In this document: one piece after another, positions 52,361-60,662 of the stretch
Position numbering within the stretch: position 1 is the stretch's first letter
Layout of the letters: every line of letters starts with the position of its first letter
Source of the DNA: UBA11403 sp963784615
Lineage (GTDB): Bacteria; Pseudomonadota; Gammaproteobacteria; Legionellales; Legionellaceae
Assembly: GCA_963784615.1 (NCBI GenBank)
Contig: CAWASG010000001.1
Coordinates: 1,364,001-1,428,000 of the forward strand
DNA length: 64,000 nucleotides
Direction of reading: 5' to 3'
Position numbers and translations under genes: made by a program
The notes under the pieces: generated by a model
Told to the model about the DNA's origin: nothing
The model's input: the letters and a program-made list of their open reading frames with translations, nothing else
Databases searched by the model: none

Positions 52361-53622
52361 TACTTTAAAATTCCCTCTCGCAAATAGGAATCCAGCGTTA
52401 TAATCCTGCCAGGAACATTAAGCTCTTTCATTGCCGCCGCAAGTGCCCTTTCTTCCCGAATTTTCGTCTCATTATCCGCCATATCCCACGTCACTTGTAT
52501 CAGCTCTTTTTGTCCTTGCCGTGTTTGCACTAAAAAATCGACTTCATACCGATCGTGCGTCAAATAATAATGAATAATTAATCCACGTCGTCGCAAATCA
52601 AGATAAATTAAATTCTCAAACAAGCGCCCTAAATCTTTATGATGATCAAGCGTAAATGCGCGTACTAACCCGGTATCAACCGCGTATATTTTTTTAGGAT
52701 TGGACTGCACTTTACGTATGGACTCAGAATATAGCGGTACTGAAAACACCAGAAAGGCATCCTCAATATATTGAAGATACTCATACAAAGTATCCTTACT
52801 AATTTTATATCCCTGACTTTTCAGATCATTATAGAATTTATTGATGGAAAAAGACTTTGCGACGTTGCCTAGCATTGCAACAATCATATACTTAATAACA
52901 GCTGTATTTGTGATTTTGTAGCGTTCAACAATATCACGATAAATCACAATGGTGACATAGTCTTGCAATGTTTGCTCACGTGTACTCTGATCATAGGAAA
53001 CAACCTCAGGAAAACCGCCGCTCTCAAGATACTGGCGAAACGCCAGCATTAGCTTATCTCGAGTTTTTGCGCCATATACTGTTGTCTCGATCTGGATTTT
53101 TTTTGCGGCCATGTACTCATGAAAATCATATGGCCAAACCTCAGTTGCCAGCGACCGCCCTCGCAATGACGTTGCGATTTCTTTACTCAAGAGCTTCGCA
53201 GACGACCCAGTCAAAAATATTTCAACCTGTTTGCTATCAAAATAACGCCGGATCAGAATAGGCCAATCATCTACATTTTGAATTTCATCTAAAAATAAAT
53301 AACATTTCTTGTCGTGATTTTCTGGATAGATTGCATAAAAACCATCGAGCAAAGCAGCCAATTTATTCAAACTCAAGGGCAGCAAGCGATCATCTTCAAG
53401 GTTAATGTATACAATTTCTGTGAGTTGCACGCCTGTTTGAATAAGACGCTTTATTTCTTGAAAAAGAAAAACCGTTTTTCCCGTACGACGCATCCCAATC
53501 GCCACTTTAATTTTATTATCAATGGCTGGAAATGGTGTTTCCCTAGGAATAAGATCATGCAATGATTGCAATTTATCGTGAAATTCTTCTAGCAACACCT
53601 GGAGAACGGTCTGTTCATTCAT
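52360..53622 (-). CDS. AAA ATPase with DUF4143 domain
   Basis: A 420-residue protein. It has AAA_14 ATPase with Walker A GMRRTGKT (43-50), Walker B KCYLFLDEIQNVDDW and sensor EIFLTGSSAKLL, then a winged-helix region (INKFYNDLKSQGYKISKDTL), then DUF4143 with the PD-(D/E)xK-like pattern EVDFLVQTRQGQKELIQVTW. Such genes are common, horizontally spread and of unknown role, perhaps defence or DNA-related. A second, distant paralogue is at 59271. Confidence 0.88.
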   Translation of the reverse strand: MNEQTVLQVLLEEFHDKLQSLHDLIPRETPFPAIDNKIKVAIGMRRTGKTVFLFQEIKRLIQTGVQLTEIVYINLEDDRLLPLSLNKLAALLDGFYAIYPENHDKKCYLFLDEIQNVDDWPILIRRYFDSKQVEIFLTGSSAKLLSKEIATSLRGRSLATEVWPYDFHEYMAAKKIQIETTVYGAKTRDKLMLAFRQYLESGGFPEVVSYDQSTREQTLQDYVTIVIYRDIVERYKITNTAVIKYMIVAMLGNVAKSFSINKFYNDLKSQGYKISKDTLYEYLQYIEDAFLVFSVPLYSESIRKVQSNPKKIYAVDTGLVRAFTLDHHKDLGRLFENLIYLDLRRRGLIIHYYLTHDRYEVDFLVQTRQGQKELIQVTWDMADNETKIREERALAAAMKELNVPGRIITLDSYLREGILK

Positions 53623-53742
53623 GAGAGGCCTATTGATAACTATCCTTTATATAATACTAGAATAGTACATTTCTATCCTTTTTGGAAGGAAGGAAACTTA
53701 AGGTCGCGGGTAACGGCCCTTGCCCGAACAGTTACGAAGCGC

Positions 53743-53958
53743 TCCAGTACCTTCGGTACAAACAGCAACAATGAACTTGCAGGTCGCGTCGTTGCGAGGC
53801 ACGAAGCAATCCAGAGAACAAAGCTTCGAACCCTGGATTGCTTCGTGCCTCGCAACGACGCCTGAGGCAACATTGCATATATTGTGAAGTTCATTGGAAG
53901 CCCAACATGACTATTTTGTTGGGCTTCTCTCTCGCTCAACCCAACCTACAGCCCTTAA
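53743..53958. repeat. Palindromic repeat family 1 (copy d) plus half of family 2
   Basis: Family 1 runs from CCAGTACCTTCGGTACAAAC to GTGAAGTTCATT (53743-53896). GGGCTTCTCTCTCGCTCAAC and CCAACCTACAGCCCTTAACT of family 2 follow up to the enhC stop. Nothing else was seen between 53623 and 53959. Confidence 0.8.
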
Positions 53959-53959
53959 C

Positions 53960-56900
53960 TTAGCCCAGGCTCATTCGTTCATAAGTACGTCTTGCTGGAA
54001 TGTAATCTGGAAATTGATTTTTAATGCGCTCAAAGGTCATTTTTGCCTGAACATTATCACCACAATTCCATTGATTCAGCGCATCCAGATACAAGAGCTC
54101 AACGGGCCTGCCGGACAGAAACTGGGCTTGACGGAAAGAAACGGGCTCCACAGCACTCAGCAGCGGTTGCGGTTGCACAGCGTGTTTGAGCTTATTCCGA
54201 GTCGCATTGCGATTGCCTTTGTTCAGTGCCTGTTGCAACGGAGCACTCTCTGCAGCAGGCGGTGTTGGAGGCAACGCTTTTGGGCCGTTAAGATTTGCCA
54301 ACTGTTGCTGAGCAAAGCTATTCCCTATATCGGCAAGCATTTTATAATACGTTTCAGCCTGCTGTTTATTTTGCTCAACGCCGATGCCATATTGATACAT
54401 TCTTGCCGCTGCGAGCATTCCTTTTTGATTGCCTAATTTTGCCGCTTCCTCGTAATTTTTCAGCGCTTCTGCAAAGTCGATTTTAGTCGTAACGCCCGCC
54501 TCAAACAGTAACCCTAAGCGATAATAGGCATCACGATCCCCCTTTGCAGCCGCCTTTTGATACCAATCCAGGGCCTGCATCGGATCCCCTTTTGACCCTT
54601 TACCATTAAAATACAAGCCGGCCAATCGCACCATTGCTTCTGGCAGATTTTGGTCTGCCGCTTGTTGATACAAAGCCTGGGCTTTATCATCATCAACGGC
54701 TTGCCCTTTACCCTCTTCATAGATCAGCCCTAAATTGTATTGTCCAATGGGATCATGAAGATCGGCAGCCACCTGATAACTGGCTTGCGCTTGTTGATAA
54801 TTATCATCGACAGTGTCATACACAAATCCCAACGCAACCGCCGCCGGTGAATACGTACTTTGAGCGCGGCTATACCATTGTTTCGCTAGTGCATAATTGG
54901 GCATCACGTCCAAATATCCCAATTGATAGAGCCGACCCAGTAAATACTGCGCTATGGGCTTACCTTGTTCAGCAGATAAGCTATACCACTTGAAAGCATT
55001 CTGCGCGTCTGCTTGGCCACCGAGGCCTTGCTCATGCATGTAAGCCAATTTTAACTGCGCGTCTTTATCGCCTTTTTCTGCGAAGCGTAGATAGATATCT
55101 CTGGCCTGCTGCATTTGAGTCTCATTAGACGCTAGAGATAAATAATAATCTGCAAGCAACAGCCCAGCTTTGGCATTGCCCAAAGCAAGTGCGTTATCTA
55201 ATTGAGGTAAAAACTCAGTCCCTTGTTGCTGTTGCAAAACAGCCAGATTTAAGTCGGCATAAGCAAAATGTGCATCTGCCGATTCCTGCAGCATTTTTTG
55301 TCCTTTTTCTTTATCTTGCGAAAGCCCTTTGCCCAAGCTGTAGTAGGTTCCCAAAACAAATTGACTGACCAGGTTGTTCCCCGCTTTTTGATACCAACCC
55401 ACAGCTTCCTGTTGTGAAGCTGCAACACCAATTCCTCGGTCATACATTAATCCTAGTAACAATGCGGCATTCGGATTTCCTTGTTCAGCCTCTTGTTTCG
55501 CCACCTTAAACGCACTCTGTTGTTTTTCTTTATCAGTATCCATTGCATTAAAAAACGCAAGCGGTAGGGCCGCCTCGGAAACGTTATTTGCAATCGCGCC
55601 TTGGTAGAGCGATTTTATCAAGGCTTGGCGAGCCTGTTTTTCTGCAAGAGACATATTCTCTTGTTTCTTGCGAACCAAACGTTCTGCTAAACGATATTGT
55701 GCTAACCCATTATTATTCGCTGCTGCCAAAAAATACATTCCTTCAGCCTGCTCAGGATTGGGTTTAATCACTAACTCGTTCTGTTTGTTTTTCAAGCCTT
55801 GTTCATAGATTTGTGCCAAGGCAAATTGTGCATAGGCATTGCCTTTAAAGGCTGCTTGATTTAGCCACGCCATCCCTTTCGTATAATCTGCGGGAAATTT
55901 GTCATTTCCTTCCAGGTAGAAAACCCCCATTGCATACATAGACACAGGATCGTCCTGTCCTGCTGCAATCTCGTAATTACGTATCGCTTCCATCGCATCG
56001 GGCGCCACGCCCATACCATGCTGATAGATTTGACCCAACTGATACTCAGCCACTGAATTCCCAAGGCTTGCTTCTAACTGAATCTTGGCAATCATCTGTT
56101 TAACCGTCTCAGCTGCATCGGACTCTTTTGACAGGAGAGCCTCTTTAAGCGCAGTTAATGTTTCATCCATGGGGTACGCAGAAAAGGTCAACTTATCCTG
56201 CATCTGCTCGGTCAAAGACGTTGCCAGCGCATCGTAATAATCGCTAACAGGAATTTCATCGGGCGTCGTCAACTCAAAGTTGGGTTTGTAGAGCATCTCT
56301 CGTGTAATCTGCACCATTTTCGGAGAGGGATTATAATTATTTTGTTGCCGCGCTTCTGCATTGTTCCAATCGGTAAAAATGCCTTTTAACCGATATCCGC
56401 TAGAGGCGAAATCAACCGATTTATCATTTGAGAGCCATTTAGCCGCTTGAACAGCAGGATTTAATGCCGTATTTTGAGCTCCCTTCAATTGCCATTCTGT
56501 TGCCAGGGTTTTATCGACTTCCCCGTTTGCCCCCACTTTATACATTTCCGACAATGCCCGCTGCGCTTCAGGCAAATCGTTTTGAGCCGCTTTTAATACC
56601 CATAAATATCCTTTTTTGGCATCATATAATGATGATTTCTTATCCAGATATAGTTGTCCCAACGCGAGCTCTCCAGGCACGTAGCCCTTATCAGCGGCCT
56701 TGGTATACCAGTCTTTAGCCGCATTAACATCCTGTAGATCGCGCGCCATATCGCCTTTTTGAATCAGCGCCGCTGGGAAGCCCTGAGCTACGGCCAAATC
56801 CACCCACTCATTGGCCTTTTCCATTGATTTGGGATACATTTTTCCTTCAACATATAACTTGCTCATGAGTAATTGCGCTTTTGGATTATGCTGAGCGACG

Positions 56901-57550
56901 GCTTTTTCCAGCCAAATCAATCCTAACTTTTTATTGTCCGCGTGACGACTGTCGAGGAAATATTCGGCGATCGCATATTGTCCAATACTGCTTCCTTGTT
57001 TTGCAGCGCCAATGTAATATTGTCTTGCTTTGTCCTGATTTTTTGGTACTCCATAACCAAACAAATAGGCCGCTGCGACATAGAGTTGTGCTTGAACATC
57101 ATTCGCATCCGCAGATTTTTTAAACCAATAAAAGGCAGCTGTCGGATCATTCTTTTCTAGCAGCATATATCGCGCCATTACTTCTTGCGCGGGTAAAAAG
57201 CCACCTTCACCAGCCTGAGTATAAAGCCGAAGTGCTTTTTCATTGTTTTTTAACTGCCCGTAACCATACAGATTCATTTGCGCAAGATAATAGGCTTCGA
57301 CGGCGTCATATTTAGATTGTTTGGAAAAGCTTTGCAAGGCTTGAAAATAATGACCGCCTCGGTAATCCTCGACACTGTTATTTAGGCCTAGGGGGCCTCT
57401 TTGTGAACTGACAAGATCGGCTAAATGAGAGGCGGCGTGCTTGCGTGCAGCATGTCCATCACGATGAACGGAACCGTGATTAGCATAAACAACACCGGCT
57501 TGCGTTGCAGTGGCTGCGGCCATGTAAAACCAAGGCATTAGCAATTTCAT
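53960..57550 (-). CDS. enhC: EnhC, periplasmic Sel1-repeat protein
   Basis: A 1196-residue exported protein (signal MKLLMPWFYMAAATATQAG). Nearly all of it is Sel1-like repeats of about 36 residues (for example AQLYVAAAYLFGYGVPKNQD and AEYQLGQIYQHGMGVAPDAM). Size, repeat content and the two following genes match Legionella pneumophila EnhC, which promotes host-cell entry and intracellular replication and inhibits the lytic transglycosylase Slt to limit NOD1-detectable muropeptides. The second ATG (57550) has AGGGG 6 nt upstream. It is last in the enhA-enhB-enhC set. Confidence 0.88.
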   Translation of the reverse strand: MKLLMPWFYMAAATATQAGVVYANHGSVHRDGHAARKHAASHLADLVSSQRGPLGLNNSVEDYRGGHYFQALQSFSKQSKYDAVEAYYLAQMNLYGYGQLKNNEKALRLYTQAGEGGFLPAQEVMARYMLLEKNDPTAAFYWFKKSADANDVQAQLYVAAAYLFGYGVPKNQDKARQYYIGAAKQGSSIGQYAIAEYFLDSRHADNKKLGLIWLEKAVAQHNPKAQLLMSKLYVEGKMYPKSMEKANEWVDLAVAQGFPAALIQKGDMARDLQDVNAAKDWYTKAADKGYVPGELALGQLYLDKKSSLYDAKKGYLWVLKAAQNDLPEAQRALSEMYKVGANGEVDKTLATEWQLKGAQNTALNPAVQAAKWLSNDKSVDFASSGYRLKGIFTDWNNAEARQQNNYNPSPKMVQITREMLYKPNFELTTPDEIPVSDYYDALATSLTEQMQDKLTFSAYPMDETLTALKEALLSKESDAAETVKQMIAKIQLEASLGNSVAEYQLGQIYQHGMGVAPDAMEAIRNYEIAAGQDDPVSMYAMGVFYLEGNDKFPADYTKGMAWLNQAAFKGNAYAQFALAQIYEQGLKNKQNELVIKPNPEQAEGMYFLAAANNNGLAQYRLAERLVRKKQENMSLAEKQARQALIKSLYQGAIANNVSEAALPLAFFNAMDTDKEKQQSAFKVAKQEAEQGNPNAALLLGLMYDRGIGVAASQQEAVGWYQKAGNNLVSQFVLGTYYSLGKGLSQDKEKGQKMLQESADAHFAYADLNLAVLQQQQGTEFLPQLDNALALGNAKAGLLLADYYLSLASNETQMQQARDIYLRFAEKGDKDAQLKLAYMHEQGLGGQADAQNAFKWYSLSAEQGKPIAQYLLGRLYQLGYLDVMPNYALAKQWYSRAQSTYSPAAVALGFVYDTVDDNYQQAQASYQVAADLHDPIGQYNLGLIYEEGKGQAVDDDKAQALYQQAADQNLPEAMVRLAGLYFNGKGSKGDPMQALDWYQKAAAKGDRDAYYRLGLLFEAGVTTKIDFAEALKNYEEAAKLGNQKGMLAAARMYQYGIGVEQNKQQAETYYKMLADIGNSFAQQQLANLNGPKALPPTPPAAESAPLQQALNKGNRNATRNKLKHAVQPQPLLSAVEPVSFRQAQFLSGRPVELLYLDALNQWNCGDNVQAKMTFERIKNQFPDYIPARRTYERMSLG

Positions 57551-57622
57551 CATATTCCCCTTAGAAACCTTTTATTATTTTTTGTAACTACTCGGGCACG
57601 GGCAGTTACTATTCTTTAGGAC

Positions 57623-58144
57623 TTAACGTGCGATGACGCCATACACAGTCACTGCTCTTAATGCCGAGTTTTTATTAGTGCCCGAAACCATCCAAAAATT
57701 CCCACGGTTATTCATGCCGTATTTCACTCGAGCAAAATTACATACCTTCAATGATTGAGCACAATCAACCACTTGTCCATAGGTTGCTTTACCATCTGCC
57801 ACACTGCATGCATATTTCACAAATTTATGGTCGGTAGCAAGCACGGCCCATTGCTGTGGTGGAATCACATGATTGATGCTCATCTGTTCTGTATCCATTT
57901 CAGATCGCATTTGCGAAAGCAAAATGGGCTTTGACGTTTGATTAAACATGAAATACAACGAAGGATTGCCCTCCTCCGTTTGCGGTTTAAGATCCAATGT
58001 TTTTAACGTAAACTGGTACCCCAGATCACGGCAACCCAGCGGGCTCTTATCTTCTCGTTCTGGTGCCGAAAACACGGTTGATGCCCCTAGCATAAGCGGC
58101 AACATCAACACCCCAACCTGCATCACTTTAGAATTTAGGTTCAT
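57623..58144 (-). CDS. enhB: EnhB-like exported protein
   Basis: A 173-residue protein with a signal peptide (MNLNSKVMQVGVLMLPLMLG, cut near VFSA). The mature part has three or four cysteines (GCRDLGYQF, KYACSVADG, DCAQSLKVCNF) likely in disulphides and ends YGVIAR. Its assignment rests mainly on position between enhA and enhC and on size; its function in Legionella is poorly known. Its start overlaps the enhA stop. Confidence 0.78.
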   Translation of the reverse strand: MNLNSKVMQVGVLMLPLMLGASTVFSAPEREDKSPLGCRDLGYQFTLKTLDLKPQTEEGNPSLYFMFNQTSKPILLSQMRSEMDTEQMSINHVIPPQQWAVLATDHKFVKYACSVADGKATYGQVVDCAQSLKVCNFARVKYGMNNRGNFWMVSGTNKNSALRAVTVYGVIAR

Positions 58145-58878
58145 GATTTTTTCTCGGTTAACTGAACAGGGCGAACAACAACTTTGGTGCCTGGTTTATT
58201 TTTAGAATCATTCGTCACATCGACAAACGTTTCATTCAACCATTTTGCATCTCGAATGAACATACGGACACACCCATGGCTTGCACGATATCCTGGCATA
58301 TCATCTGAACCGTGCATTGCAAATCCTTTATGGAAATACATGCAATAAGGCATTTTTGCGCCGCCTTTACCAATTGGAAACACATCCGACTTACAGCGGC
58401 TATCTTCCTTACTGAATACGCGAAACACACCGGTTAGGGTATAGCAGGCATTGTTACTGTCAGAACACTTAGCACGCCCAGACGCAATCGGTCCCCATTT
58501 CACGAGCTCACCTGTAGTGTCATACGCACCCCAGGCGAGTTTATTTTGATCGATAATCACTTGTTTCCCCTCGCCGGATTTGATTTTTCTGGGAAACGGT
58601 GAATAATCAAGGACATCTGCGTCTTTTAAGTGACGAGGCACGGCAAGAATTTTTCCTGCATATAGATAGTTATAACTGCGGTTCACGCGCTGAACGAGAT
58701 CGCGCTGTTGCTCATCGGGAAAAAGCCTTTCCCAACTTTGACTAAGGGCGACTTTGATGCATTCAAATTTAGGGTTATTACACAACCCCACACCAAAAAA
58801 CTGCGGCGCATCAGGAGCGTCCGCTGCTATTCCGATTACTGGAAATCCTACGGCTAAGGCCAACACGAATCGTTTCAT
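58141..58878 (-). CDS. enhA: EnhA, L,D-transpeptidase (YkuD family)
   Basis: A 245-residue exported protein: signal MKRFVLALAVGFPVIGIAAD, then a YkuD catalytic domain with HGSDDMPGYRASHGCVRMFI, whose Cys near residue 204 is the nucleophile. L,D-transpeptidases form 3-3 peptidoglycan crosslinks or attach proteins. Start ATG 58878 has GGGGAG 6 nt upstream; the longer frame to 58920 adds an unlikely N-terminus. It is first in the enhABC set, so the locus links wall remodelling with the Sel1 protein EnhC. Confidence 0.88.
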   Translation of the reverse strand: MKRFVLALAVGFPVIGIAADAPDAPQFFGVGLCNNPKFECIKVALSQSWERLFPDEQQRDLVQRVNRSYNYLYAGKILAVPRHLKDADVLDYSPFPRKIKSGEGKQVIIDQNKLAWGAYDTTGELVKWGPIASGRAKCSDSNNACYTLTGVFRVFSKEDSRCKSDVFPIGKGGAKMPYCMYFHKGFAMHGSDDMPGYRASHGCVRMFIRDAKWLNETFVDVTNDSKNKPGTKVVVRPVQLTEKKS

Positions 58879-58977
58879 GCCATGCTCCCCGCTTAAAATT
58901 AACGGCTCTACACTTGACATCGGTTGATCTTGGAAAAAGTTTAGCTTTTTTTGAAAATATTTAATCTAGTGCCTCCC

Positions 58978-59104
58978 AACGAACTTCACAATTTGTGTAA
59001 TGTTGTATCAGGCGTCGTTGCGAGGTACGAAGCAATCCAGAGAACAAAGCTTCGAACTCTGGATTGCTTCGTGCCTCGCAACGACGCCACCTGCAAGTTC
59101 ATCG
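58978..59104. repeat. Palindromic repeat family 1, copy e
   Basis: ACGAACTTCACAATTTGTGT, hairpin arms CGTCGTTGCGAGGTACGAAG and complement, then CACCTGCAAGTTCAT. It is upstream of enhA on the other strand. Confidence 0.85.
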
Positions 59105-59137
59105 TTACTGCTTATATTGAAGCTACTGGCGTGAACC

Positions 59138-59163
59138 GGTCAAAACTAAATGGAAACGGTACT
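59138..59163. repeat. Direct repeat flanking the AAA/DUF4143 gene, left copy (family 3 end)
   Basis: GGTCAAAACTAAATGGAAAC, then GGTACT. The same sequence with two changes, in the same orientation, is at 60434-60459. It matches the ends of the family 3 element at 8358. Confidence 0.75.
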
Positions 59164-59270
59164 AGTGTGTTTGCTAAACCTCAAATTTTCGACTATTCTT
59201 TCTTTAAATGGAGAAAAGTCGCGACTAAACTCCATTCCTTAACAGAAAAGTCGGAAATATCGAGGTTTTT

Positions 59271-60404
59271 ATGGAACGTTCTCAATTAAGTGCTGTTTTA
59301 AATGATTTAAAATCAAAGATGGTCATCTTAGTTGGGCCAAGACAATCTGGGAAAACCTGGTTAGCAAAAGAGGTTGCGAAGCACTACAACACACCACTCT
59401 ACCTTAATTACGACAACCGAGCTGAACGTGACATCATGAAACGTGAAGGATGGTTACCCCAAACAGATCTCATCATTCTTGACGAACTACACAAAATGCC
59501 AGAATGGAAAAATTATTTAAAGGGTGTTTTCGATACAAAATCGGATGGAATGCATATCCTGGTCACGGGGAGTGCACGTTTAAATGTATTTAAAAAAGTA
59601 GGTGATTCTATGGCTGGTCGCTATTTTTTACACCATCTTCTGCCGTTTTCCCCCGCCGAGTTTGTAGCCTGTGGTATTCATGATTACAGTTTGGATAATC
59701 TCATTGAACGCAGTGGTTTTCCGGAGCCTTATTTGGCTCAAAATGACATTGACGCGAAACGCTGGAGAAACCAATACATTGAAGACATGATCAGCATTGA
59801 TGTATTGGATTTTGATAACATCATGAATTTACGCGGATTTAAAGCGATTTTTGATTTATTAAGAGGCAAAGTAGGTTCGCCCATTTCTTATGCATCCATT
59901 GCGGAAGATGTTCAGCTTTCTCCAACAACAGTCAAAAAATACATCGATGTTTTAGAAGCGCTTTATTTAGTCTTTCGAGTAACGCCTTACTCAAAGAATA
60001 TTGCGAGAAGTTTGCTAAAAGAACCTAAAATATATTTTTTTGATCCCGGTTTGGTAACCGCAAATGAAGGGGCAAAGCTTGAAAACTTTGTGGCCATTTG
60101 TTTATTAAAACATGTTTATGCAAAACGTGATTATGCAGCAGAAGCCTATGAACTCCATTATTTGCGCACCAAAGATCAGGACGAAGTCGATTTTGCTTTG
60201 GTTTGTGATCACACAATAAAAAGGATTATAGAAGTAAAGACCAGCGATCCATCCATCAGTAAGTCCTTATATAAATTTCACGAGAAATACCAATTCCCTG
60301 CAACACAAATTATAAAATATATAAAACACCCCAGTCAGCGGGAAGGAATTGTACTTCAATCTATACAATCCTATTTGGAGTCATTGGCAACTGAAGACAA
60401 CTAG
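59271..60404 (+). CDS. AAA ATPase with DUF4143 domain (second copy)
   Basis: A 377-residue protein. Walker A is GPRQSGKT (22-29), Walker B is LIILDELHKMPEW and the sensor is HILVTGSARLNVF. A winged helix follows (SIAEDVQLSPTTVKKYIDVL). The C-terminal DUF4143 has DEVDFALVCDHTIKRIIEVK, a PD-(D/E)xK-like pattern. Sequence differs widely from the gene at 52360, so they were acquired separately. It lies between direct repeats of a family 3 end, suggesting transfer as a unit. Confidence 0.88.
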   Translation: MERSQLSAVLNDLKSKMVILVGPRQSGKTWLAKEVAKHYNTPLYLNYDNRAERDIMKREGWLPQTDLIILDELHKMPEWKNYLKGVFDTKSDGMHILVTGSARLNVFKKVGDSMAGRYFLHHLLPFSPAEFVACGIHDYSLDNLIERSGFPEPYLAQNDIDAKRWRNQYIEDMISIDVLDFDNIMNLRGFKAIFDLLRGKVGSPISYASIAEDVQLSPTTVKKYIDVLEALYLVFRVTPYSKNIARSLLKEPKIYFFDPGLVTANEGAKLENFVAICLLKHVYAKRDYAAEAYELHYLRTKDQDEVDFALVCDHTIKRIIEVKTSDPSISKSLYKFHEKYQFPATQIIKYIKHPSQREGIVLQSIQSYLESLATEDN

Positions 60405-60433
60405 TACGTTGGCAGCCTAACTATGACACTTCC

Positions 60434-60540
60434 GGTCAAAACTAAATGGATAAGGTACTTGTAACACAGCACTGAAGTTACGGATGAGCGCCTTCTCCCA
60501 TTGATGGGAGAAGGTGCCCGACAGGGCGGATGAGGGTAGA
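60434..60540. repeat. Family 3 repeat with direct repeat copy and hairpin core
   Basis: GGTCAAAACTAAATGGATAA, then GGTACT, is followed by CTTCTCCCATTGATGGGAGA and AGGTGCCCGACAGGGCGGAT. It runs directly into the DUF559 remnant. Confidence 0.75.
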
Positions 60541-60651
60541 TCACAATTCAACATTTAAGCGCAGCTGCTCCAACACTGCATCAAACCTCAAGAACACATC
60601 ATGATTCCAAAACCTCAACACCTTAAAGCCAATATTGCGGGCCTTCGCCTG
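60541..60651 (-). pseudogene. C-terminal remnant of a DUF559 endonuclease-like gene
   Basis: Minus-strand frame ending at the TGA 60541-60543 reads QAKARNIGFKVLRFWNHDVF, then LRFDAVLEQLRLNVEL. This matches the end of DUF559 (Vsr-like) proteins, whose core has GF.VLRFWN.DV. The frame has no proper start, and the N-terminal two thirds are missing; it runs into the uvrC 3' end. Its stop abuts the family 3 repeat. Confidence 0.75.
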
Positions 60652-60662
60652 ACCGGCGATCA

